A stretch of DNA of 17,967 nucleotides from contig JAGWBP010000042.1 in NCBI GenBank assembly GCA_021295835.1, positions 1 through 17,967 on the forward strand, read 5' to 3'. Shown in pieces: positions 1-5,209 of the stretch. The stretch is from Gemmatimonadota bacterium (GTDB lineage: Bacteria; Gemmatimonadota; Gemmatimonadetes; Longimicrobiales; Gaopeijiaceae). The notes below the pieces were generated by a model, which did no database searches, was not told where the DNA came from, and was given only the letters and a program-made list of their open reading frames with translations. The position numbers were made by a program, and so were the translations under genes. Position 1 is the first letter of the stretch, and the number at the start of each line of letters is the position of its first letter.

Positions 1-1115
1 ATCCAGAGATCGTGGTTGTCCCCGTGGGGAGTGGGCTGGACCGTCCACCTCTCCCCACCGTCGTCGGAGAGCCAGTGGCCCTCGGCCATTCCCCAGAGCT
101 TGTCCGGATCGGTCGGGTGGGCCTCCAGGTTGGTGTAGTAGAAGGGCCGGTTGCGAATCGGGTGGAAGTCGGTGACTTGGCGCCATGTGCGCCCCCGGTC
201 GTCGGAGCGGTAGACGCCTCCGGTGTCGGCAGGGGCCTCGAAGAGCGCGTAGACGCGGTCCGGGTCGGCCGGGGTGACCGCCAGGTCGGACTTGCCGCGA
301 AGACCCGTCGGCAGCCCCTCGGTGGCGCGCTCCCAACTGTCGCCGCCATCGCGGGAGACGAAGATGCCGTCCTCGAAGCTTCCCGAGATGATCGTCCAGG
401 GCTTGCGCTCGGCCCGCCACATGCTTGCGTAGATCGTGCCGGGGTCGTCGGGCGCGAACTCGAGGTCCACCGCCCCCGTGCTATCCGAGACGAAGAGGAC
501 GAGCTCCCACCGCTCTCCGCCGTTGCGACTGCGGTAGACGCCGCGCTCGGGCGTCGGAGCGAAGGGGTTGCCGATCGCCGCCACGTACACCAGCTCGGGA
601 TCGGCCGGGTGGATCAGGACCGCGCCGCTGTTGCCCGTCCGCTCCAATCCGATGTGCCGCCATGTGGCCCCGGCGTCGTCCGATCGGTACACCCCGTCGC
701 CGACGATGACGTTGCTCCGGAGCCCGTCCGACCCAGTGGAGACGTACACCACCTCGGGATTCGACCGCGCCACCCGAATGGCACCGATCGACCCCGTGCC
801 GAAGTATCCGTCCGAGACGTTCCTCCAACTGTGCCCGTAGTCGTCCGTCTTCCAGACGCCGCCGCCCGTCGCCCCCATGTAGAAGGTGGACGGGTGAGAG
901 GTGTGGCCCGCCACCGCCGTGACGCGTCCGCCCCTGGACGGGCCCACGTAGCGGTAGCGGAGGCCGCCGAAGAGGCGCTCGTCGAAGGGCTCGGCGCGGG
1001 GGGCGTCGGCAGCCCCGGCGGGCGACTGCGCGACAGCGGCCGGGGGCGGCGCCAGGAGGGCCGCGACAGCCAGCGCGGCGATCGTCGCTGGCAGCTTCGA
1101 CGGGGGCTTCGTCAT
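1..1115 (-). CDS. Secreted BNR/Asp-box (VPS10/sortilin-like) protein, N-terminal part
   Basis: Partial gene: it starts at ATG 1115 and runs off the left edge, giving 371 complete codons. Residues 1-30 form a signal peptide (short basic start, hydrophobic core, AVAQ near the cleavage site), so the product is exported. The rest is a beta-propeller of BNR/Asp-box repeats. Six copies of the S/T-x-D-x-G-x-x-W type are visible: KTDDYGHSW (89-97), RSDDAGATW (144-152), RSRNGGERW (195-203), VSRDGGDSW (253-261), RSDDRGRTW (303-311) and LSDDGGERW (349-357). The opening around 54-90 (YRYVGPSRGGRVTAV, GATGGGVWKT) is typical of the long exported proteins usually annotated as glycosyl hydrolase or sortilin-like. 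From memory these reach about 1000 residues, so roughly a third may be present. The substrate is unknown and sialidase activity should not be assumed. No good Shine-Dalgarno precedes the ATG. Confidence 0.85.
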   Translation of the reverse strand, partial: MTKPPSKLPATIAALAVAALLAPPPAAVAQSPAGAADAPRAEPFDERLFGGLRYRYVGPSRGGRVTAVAGHTSHPSTFYMGATGGGVWKTDDYGHSWRNVSDGYFGTGSIGAIRVARSNPEVVYVSTGSDGLRSNVIVGDGVYRSDDAGATWRHIGLERTGNSGAVLIHPADPELVYVAAIGNPFAPTPERGVYRSRNGGERWELVLFVSDSTGAVDLEFAPDDPGTIYASMWRAERKPWTIISGSFEDGIFVSRDGGDSWERATEGLPTGLRGKSDLAVTPADPDRVYALFEAPADTGGVYRSDDRGRTWRQVTDFHPIRNRPFYYTNLEAHPTDPDKLWGMAEGHWLSDDGGERWTVQPTPHGDNHDLW

Positions 1116-1249
1116 TCGCTTTGGTCGGCGCTCTCGCTGGCGGGGGTGGTTCCAGCCGTAGACGGAAGGGCTCCAATCTGCCCCGGCGAGGCGTGCGCGA
1201 GCAAGCCATGGACGGGCTGGCGCTCGCTAGCGGCCCTTCGGCGGGATTC

Positions 1250-1262
1250 GTACTATACTGGC
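1250..1262. promoter_or_regulatory. AT-rich island with -10-like hexamers between two divergent genes
   Basis: The 216 bases between the divergent BNR gene and symporter gene contain one AT-rich spot. It reads TACTAT and TATACT on the plus strand (1252-1260) and TATAGT on the minus strand. It could supply a -10 box for either gene. No convincing -35 box stands at the right distance on either strand, so the assignment is weak. I see nothing else in this spacer. Confidence 0.3.
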
Positions 1263-1331
1263 CTCGGCAGACTCGATTGACCGCGGCGGACTCGCCCAGA
1301 GACCGCCACCACACAACGCAACGGGACGTCA

Positions 1332-2738
1332 ATGAACCAGCAGCGCGACCATTGGAGCTCGAACGCAGGCCTCGTCCTCGCCGCAACCGGCAGCGCGATA
1401 GGACTCGGCAACCTCTGGAAGTTCCCCTTCATCACCTGGGAGAACAACGGCGGCGCCTTCGTGCTCGTCTACCTGATCTGCATCGCCGCGGTGGGCCTGC
1501 CGATCATGATGGCGGAGCTGCTGATCGGGCGCCGGAGCCAGAAGAGCGCGGTGGGGGCGCTGAAGGAGGCCGTCGCGACCAGGTGGCCGGGGGGCCGCTG
1601 GCTGGGAGGGCTGGTGGGGTTCTGGGGCGTGCTGGCGGGGTTCATCCTGCTCAGCTACTACACAGTCATCGCGGGGTGGTCGCTCTTCTACTTCGTCAAG
1701 ACCATGGGATGGACCTTTGGCGGCTACCCGGCGGGGATGTCGGCGGGCGATCTCTTCGGCGCGCAGGTCAGCAACGCCGGGCTTCAACTCGTGCTTTCGC
1801 TGGGTTTCAGCGTCGGGACCATCGCCGTCGTCTACTTCGGCGTCAGCAAGGGGATCGAACGAATTGCCAGGATCTTCCTGCCGATCCTCTTCGGCATCCT
1901 GCTGCTGATGCTGTTCAGCGCGCTTAGCATGAGTGGTGCCGGCGAGGCGCTGGCTCACATCTTCCGCCCCAATTTCGCCGAACTGGAGAGGGGGGCGATC
2001 CTGGAAGCGCTGGGGCACTCGTTCTTCACCCTGTCGCTCGGCATGGGGGCGATGATCACCTACGGGTCCTACATCTCCCGCAAGCTCTCGGTGGTGAAGG
2101 CTTCCGGTGCGATCGTCGCGCTCGACACCCTGATCGCGCTGATCGCCACCGTCATCATGTTCTCGGTGATCTTCTCGGTGGCCGGGATGCGCGACGAGGT
2201 GGGCGGCTCCACAGTCGGGATGCTCTTCATCTCCCTGCCCGAACTCTTCTACAGCGAGGTGCCGCTCGGCGTAGTGCTCGGGCCGCTCTTCTACGTGCTG
2301 GTGGCGCTCGCCGCACTCACCTCGACGATCTCGCTCCTCGAAGTCGTGTCCGCGTACCTGATCGACCAGCGTGGAATCGCCCGCAACAAGGCGACGATCG
2401 GGGCCGGCGCGGCGATCTTCGTGTTCACGATCTTCGCGGCGCTGTCGTTTACGGGAACCGGGTGGCTCTCCAGCGTGGAGATATTCGACGGCAAGGTAGG
2501 CTGGTTCTCGACCGCCGACCACTTTGTCTCGAACTGGATGCTCCCGACCGGCGGATTCTTCATAACGCTGGCGGCGGGCTGGTTCATGACCCGCGAGGCG
2601 ACTCGCGGCGAACTTGTGGACGGGAGCGAGCCTCGCTGGTTCAGGTACGGTGCTTGGCGCTTCTTCATCCGTTGGGTGGCGCCGATCGCGGTGGCGGCGA
2701 TCATCGTCGCGGTGATCGTGGGACGGGACTTCAGCTAG
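1332..2738 (+). CDS. Neurotransmitter:sodium symporter (NSS/SNF, LeuT-type) family transporter
   Basis: A 468-residue inner-membrane protein that probably takes up an amino acid or a related amine with Na+. TM1 contains ATGSAIGLGNLWKFPF (18-33). Its A22 and N27 fall at the same numbers as the LeuT Na1 ligands. NNGGAFVLVYL follows at 38-48. TM6 has the unwound-helix signature FFTLSLGMGA (231-240). TM8 carries ALTS (328-331), matching the LeuT Na2 pair T354/S355. An ungapped comparison with remembered LeuT sequence from TM6 onward puts D265 at the position of Na1 ligand N286. As I recall, MhsT also has an Asp there. About 11-12 hydrophobic segments fit the family length. The ATG at 1332 has only a weak upstream purine stretch. 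The gene stands alone and converges on the PIN gene. The substrate cannot be read from the sequence. Confidence 0.93.
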   Translation: MNQQRDHWSSNAGLVLAATGSAIGLGNLWKFPFITWENNGGAFVLVYLICIAAVGLPIMMAELLIGRRSQKSAVGALKEAVATRWPGGRWLGGLVGFWGVLAGFILLSYYTVIAGWSLFYFVKTMGWTFGGYPAGMSAGDLFGAQVSNAGLQLVLSLGFSVGTIAVVYFGVSKGIERIARIFLPILFGILLLMLFSALSMSGAGEALAHIFRPNFAELERGAILEALGHSFFTLSLGMGAMITYGSYISRKLSVVKASGAIVALDTLIALIATVIMFSVIFSVAGMRDEVGGSTVGMLFISLPELFYSEVPLGVVLGPLFYVLVALAALTSTISLLEVVSAYLIDQRGIARNKATIGAGAAIFVFTIFAALSFTGTGWLSSVEIFDGKVGWFSTADHFVSNWMLPTGGFFITLAAGWFMTREATRGELVDGSEPRWFRYGAWRFFIRWVAPIAVAAIIVAVIVGRDFS

Positions 2739-2740
2739 GG

Positions 2741-2765
2741 TCCGCCTTGACACAACCTGCGGACG
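2741..2765. terminator. Possible weak bidirectional hairpin between convergent genes
   Basis: GTCCGC (2741-2746) and GCGGAC (2760-2765) form a perfect 6-bp stem with a 13-base loop. It lies in the 36-base gap between the converging symporter and PIN genes. The location suits a shared terminator. The loop is large and there is no T-run on either side, so the call is tentative. Confidence 0.25.
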
Positions 2766-2774
2766 GTGCGTGGC

Positions 2775-3398
2775 TCACGCGCCCCGCATCGTACGCGCCC
2801 AACGAGGCAGGCTTGGGCACTTGGCCGCGCGATCTGCGCCGATTAGCTCGACCACTTCCCGGAGCCTGTCGCGGGGCACGACCTGCATCCTCGCATCGCG
2901 CAACGCGCGGAAGACCACGTCGCGCTGGCCGGATTCCCCGAGCGCCCTCTTCACCAAGCCGTGACAAAGGACATCGACCGTTGATGCAAGCCGCAGAGCC
3001 GGGAAGCGGTCGGCGCAGATCCGCCTTGCCTTGCGTTCGTCGATCAGAGCGACGGCGCCACGCACTACGGCATGGGCGATCGTTGCGGCCTCGCCGTCGT
3101 CCAGGGTCTCCCTGAATCCTCCTTCGACCAGCGACCGATAGACGGGGCCGTCGTCCGGGTCCAGTTCCACCAGCTCAATCGAACCATTGCGGATCAGCGC
3201 TTCGAGTTCCTCCCAGGATTGGTGTCCACGGGGTCCCCCAGTCAACAGCTCCCCGCGAACCGTGTCCGTCACCAGGAAGCGGTTCGGGAAGCCATTGATG
3301 ACGGCGGCCGCAGTCCGCGTCGCGTTGAGGTTGATGATCACGCTGGCATCGGTGACGACCGGGATGTCCGGCTCACCGGGGAAGCTTGACGACTTCAT
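2775..3398 (-). CDS. PIN-domain protein, putative toxin or RNase of an XRE-ImmA/PIN module
   Basis: A 207-residue protein read from ATG 3398, 26 bases inside the end of the upstream XRE-ImmA gene in another frame. The frame is open further upstream, but that stretch duplicates coding sequence of the neighbour. PIN domains are Mg2+-dependent ribonucleases with a cluster of acidic residues. Here the first Asp is D17 in VVTDASVIINL, followed by E50 (RGEL), D100/D101 with E103 (TLDDGEAATIAHA), and D120 in ALIDERKARRICA. These are in the order expected for the family. The spacing and the DERKAR motif resemble COG2405/DUF3368-type PIN proteins. Overlap with the regulator gene points to translational coupling and a toxin-antitoxin or defence role. 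The target RNA is unknown. After the PIN core, from about 140, comes a helical C-terminal tail without a recognised motif. Confidence 0.8.
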   Translation of the reverse strand: MKSSSFPGEPDIPVVTDASVIINLNATRTAAAVINGFPNRFLVTDTVRGELLTGGPRGHQSWEELEALIRNGSIELVELDPDDGPVYRSLVEGGFRETLDDGEAATIAHAVVRGAVALIDERKARRICADRFPALRLASTVDVLCHGLVKRALGESGQRDVVFRALRDARMQVVPRDRLREVVELIGADRAAKCPSLPRWARTMRGA

Positions 3399-4554
3399 CC
3401 GCCTCGCATCTCTCGGTCTCCACTCCGTCGAGGAGCTCGCGCACTTCAAGCCGATGAAGCTTGAGCAATCGGGCGAGCTGCCCCTCGCTGTAGTAGCCGC
3501 GTTTCCATGCCTCTCGCACCAGCAACCCCAGCCTTCTCGGGACGCAGTCCCCATCGGAAGTGTCGGCGGCCGGGTGGTGCGAGGTCCCCAGCACTCGGTC
3601 CGCTTGCCGGTCGGTGATGCCCCCGTTTGACTGAAACCAGTCCCAGGTTCCGGTTCGGGCCAGACCTAGCTCCTCCAGACGGCGCACCATCGCTTCGCGC
3701 GAGACGGCGAACCGGTCGGCAAGGAGGATCACGTGGCGGCGGGTCAGATGCGAGTGACCGGCGGTCAACTCGTCAAAGCGCTGCTTCACGGCCCTTGCCG
3801 GAGTCAGCAGGGAGCGCGCGAAGGAATCCGCGTATCGCTCTTCGCGCGAGCGGGGGCTTTCGTCGGACCTTAGCACTCCGGGCTCTCGCCGGGTTGAGGT
3901 AAAGTGCCCGAGCTCATGGGCGGCGGTGTAGTTCCGCCGGGCTACGGGGTGACTGGCGTTCAGGAGCACGCAAGCGCCAACGTCATCGTCGTAGGCGAAC
4001 AGTCCCGAGATCCGACTGTCGAGACGCCGCACATGCACGCGAATCCCGATGTCCAGTTCCATCACCGACACGATGTCCCTGACTGGGCCGGCTCCCAGCC
4101 CGAGCCACACGCGCAGCTCCTGGGCGTCCTCTTCCGCCTGGGTCCTGACATCGCCGGGCAGAATGCGTCTGGTCCGAGGAAAGTTCGGGCGCCGCGCAAC
4201 GCCTAGCGCATTCTCCAGCTCGACCTCGGCGCCGACGAGATCGGTTAACAACCGGGCCGCCCCCTCGGTGCCGTCGCCCGAGCAGCGCTCCATGCTTCTG
4301 AACTGGGGGACAAGATCAAGGTGGACAGCCTCTCGTCGCAGGATCGCGTTCGCCGACGTGCCGTACTGGATCGCCAGTCCCTGGAGCTCGTGCGTGCGGA
4401 CTCGCCGCTTCCCCTGTTCAATGGCGACAAGCGTGGTGCGCGCGACCGCGATCGCCGCGGCCGCTTCGGCCTGGGTGAGTTGCGCCGTCTTTCGGGCGAT
4501 GCGGAGCCGCTGGCCGATCTCGCTATCACTGGGACGCGCGGTGTTCACGGTCAT
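3373..4554 (-). CDS. XRE-family regulator fused to ImmA/IrrE zinc metallopeptidase
   Basis: A 393-residue protein. Residues 13-67 form an XRE helix-turn-helix (RLRIARKTAQLTQAEAAAAI, then VARTTLVAIEQGKRRV), which should bind DNA. Residues about 145-300 are an ImmA/IrrE (COG2856) metallopeptidase. The zinc motif HELGH is at 213-217, and a downstream Glu-rich segment (EERYADSFARSLLTP, 238-252) is expected to give the third ligand. A C-terminal tail (about 340-380, SEGQLARLLKLHRLEVRELL) is also common in this architecture. In studied relatives such peptidases cut a repressor or antitoxin. The ATG at 4554 shares one base with the stop of the preceding 40-residue ORF (TGATG), and the 3' end overlaps the PIN gene by 26 bases. 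The product probably autoregulates through the repeats at 4717-4748. Known: fold and pairing with toxins. Inferred: that it controls this PIN protein. Confidence 0.88.
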   Translation of the reverse strand: MTVNTARPSDSEIGQRLRIARKTAQLTQAEAAAAIAVARTTLVAIEQGKRRVRTHELQGLAIQYGTSANAILRREAVHLDLVPQFRSMERCSGDGTEGAARLLTDLVGAEVELENALGVARRPNFPRTRRILPGDVRTQAEEDAQELRVWLGLGAGPVRDIVSVMELDIGIRVHVRRLDSRISGLFAYDDDVGACVLLNASHPVARRNYTAAHELGHFTSTRREPGVLRSDESPRSREERYADSFARSLLTPARAVKQRFDELTAGHSHLTRRHVILLADRFAVSREAMVRRLEELGLARTGTWDWFQSNGGITDRQADRVLGTSHHPAADTSDGDCVPRRLGLLVREAWKRGYYSEGQLARLLKLHRLEVRELLDGVETERCEADEVVKLPR

Positions 4555-4676
4555 CAGAGCGTGGCCTCCAGCGCCTCAACACGCTCCGCGAGTGTGAAGG
4601 CGTCGGTCTCCAGTCGCTTCGCGACCCGCTTCCACTGCGACCCGAGCGGCAGGCTCTTCCACGGGCCATCGCTCAC
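4554..4676 (-). CDS. Small ORF (40 aa) opening the XRE-ImmA/PIN operon
   Basis: A 40-residue ORF starting at GTG 4676. The start is chosen because a full AGGAGG (4683-4688 on the plus-strand numbering) stands exactly 6 bases upstream, behind a good promoter. Longer reads of this frame would start inside or upstream of the promoter. The product is basic and Trp-containing at its N-terminus (SDGPWKSLPLGSQWKRVAKR) and ends with a short amphipathic helix (FTLAERVEALEATL). Its stop overlaps the XRE-ImmA start by one base, so translation is probably coupled. I have a loose memory that an SDGPWKSLP..WKR start opens longer proteins in similar neighbourhoods, which would make this a shortened version. 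The function is unknown. It could be an accessory antitoxin, a peptidase substrate or a remnant. Confidence 0.65.
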   Translation of the reverse strand: MSDGPWKSLPLGSQWKRVAKRLETDAFTLAERVEALEATL

Positions 4677-4682
4677 GTACTT

Positions 4683-4688
4683 CCTCCT
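4683..4688 (-). promoter_or_regulatory. Strong ribosome binding site (AGGAGG) for the 40-aa ORF
   Basis: AGGAGG on the minus strand lies 6 bases before GTG 4676. This is the best Shine-Dalgarno in the window, and it decides the start of the small ORF. Confidence 0.8.
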
Positions 4689-4716
4689 CTGGTGGGGGGA
4701 GTGACTCCGGCCGAAT

Positions 4717-4748
4717 ATGTCAGATAGTGTAGTCAGATAAGCTGACAT
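4717..4748 (-). promoter_or_regulatory. Probable operator of the XRE-ImmA/PIN operon (direct and inverted repeats)
   Basis: On the plus strand GTCAGATA occurs at 4719-4726 and again at 4732-4739, a 13-base offset. CTGACA (4742-4747) is the inverted partner of TGTCAG (4718-4723). It also forms GTCAG-N5-CTGAC with the second copy (4732-4736 and 4742-4746). The repeats cover the -10 box and most of the spacer of the promoter. This is where an autorepressor of the XRE type would be expected to bind. That the encoded XRE protein is the binder is an inference. Confidence 0.6.
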
Positions 4749-4754
4749 TGTCAA
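4726..4754 (-). promoter_or_regulatory. Sigma70-type promoter for the 40-aa ORF/XRE-ImmA/PIN operon
   Basis: Reading the minus strand, a perfect -35 box TTGACA (4754-4749) is followed by a 17-base spacer and TACACT (4731-4726) as -10 box. Transcription should start near 4719, giving a leader of about 43 bases before GTG 4676. The -35 box overlaps the stop codon of the upstream nucleotidyltransferase gene (4753-4751). The operon can therefore be transcribed independently of that gene. Confidence 0.75.
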
Positions 4755-5152
4755 CATTCCGACTTCCCCACCCTCCTGTTCGTCACCGTAGGCTCCGCCG
4801 CCAACATGGCCCGCCACCCGGCCACCGATCCCTCTCGCAGCGCGGGCTTGACGACCAGAGCGTGGCCGTCGGCGTACCGTTCGATGTCTTCCGGAGTCAC
4901 CACGATCACATCCACCGCGATCCCGACGCCGACGAGCCCTTGGTAGATCCTACCCGCTAGGTCGCGCAGATGTACGCAGTCCTTTACCACCAGCAGGTCG
5001 ATGTCGCTATGTGGCCCCATCTCGCCCCTCGCAGCCGACCCGAACAGAATGATCCTCTCCGGCCGTGCGACCTCGACGATGCGCTCGATGACCCCGTCGA
5101 GCACATCGCCCACCACTTCGTTGGTGCGGATGTGGACCGGGACCGCTTCCAC
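4751..5152 (-). CDS. MNT-type minimal nucleotidyltransferase domain protein
   Basis: A 133-residue protein from GTG 5152. The polymerase-beta-like nucleotidyltransferase signature is complete: GSAARGEMGPHSDIDLLVV at 38-56 with D50 and D52, and a third acid D81 in VDVIVV. Enzymes of this size usually act as the MntA half of MNT/HEPN (type VII) toxin-antitoxin pairs, where they modify a HEPN RNase. No HEPN gene is visible next to it: upstream is the divergent aconitase gene, and downstream is the XRE-ImmA/PIN operon on the same strand, 74 bases away. It may be an orphan, or it may have been captured by the neighbouring module. The last 15 or so residues (TVTNRRVGKSEC) look like run-on sequence, which could mean the original 3' end and partner were lost. 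No good ribosome site precedes the GTG, so the start is approximate. Confidence 0.82.
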   Translation of the reverse strand: MEAVPVHIRTNEVVGDVLDGVIERIVEVARPERIILFGSAARGEMGPHSDIDLLVVKDCVHLRDLAGRIYQGLVGVGIAVDVIVVTPEDIERYADGHALVVKPALREGSVAGWRAMLAAEPTVTNRRVGKSEC

Positions 5153-5196
5153 CGCATGGACCCGCGCAACACAGCTCGCCAGCCGCCCCGCCGTGG

Positions 5197-5209
5197 TATC
5201 TTCCTAAGA
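5197..5209 (+). promoter_or_regulatory. Possible -10 box giving a leaderless aconitase mRNA
   Basis: TATCTT (5197-5202) lies 6 bases before the aconitase ATG at 5209. Transcription would then begin at or next to the start codon, and no Shine-Dalgarno is visible there. No -35 match is apparent. The hipB start (7633) shows the same arrangement. Confidence 0.4.

Noticed and set aside
12..1280. Long plus-strand open frame across the left edge
   Set aside because: It is antisense to the clear signal-peptide/BNR protein on the minus strand. Its text is Arg/Val/Gly-rich without motifs, as expected for a shadow frame in GC-rich DNA.
1329..2753. 474-codon minus-strand frame opposite the symporter
   Set aside because: Its Arg/His/Glu/Asp-rich text without domains is the antisense of hydrophobic membrane segments. 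The plus-strand LeuT-type gene explains the region.
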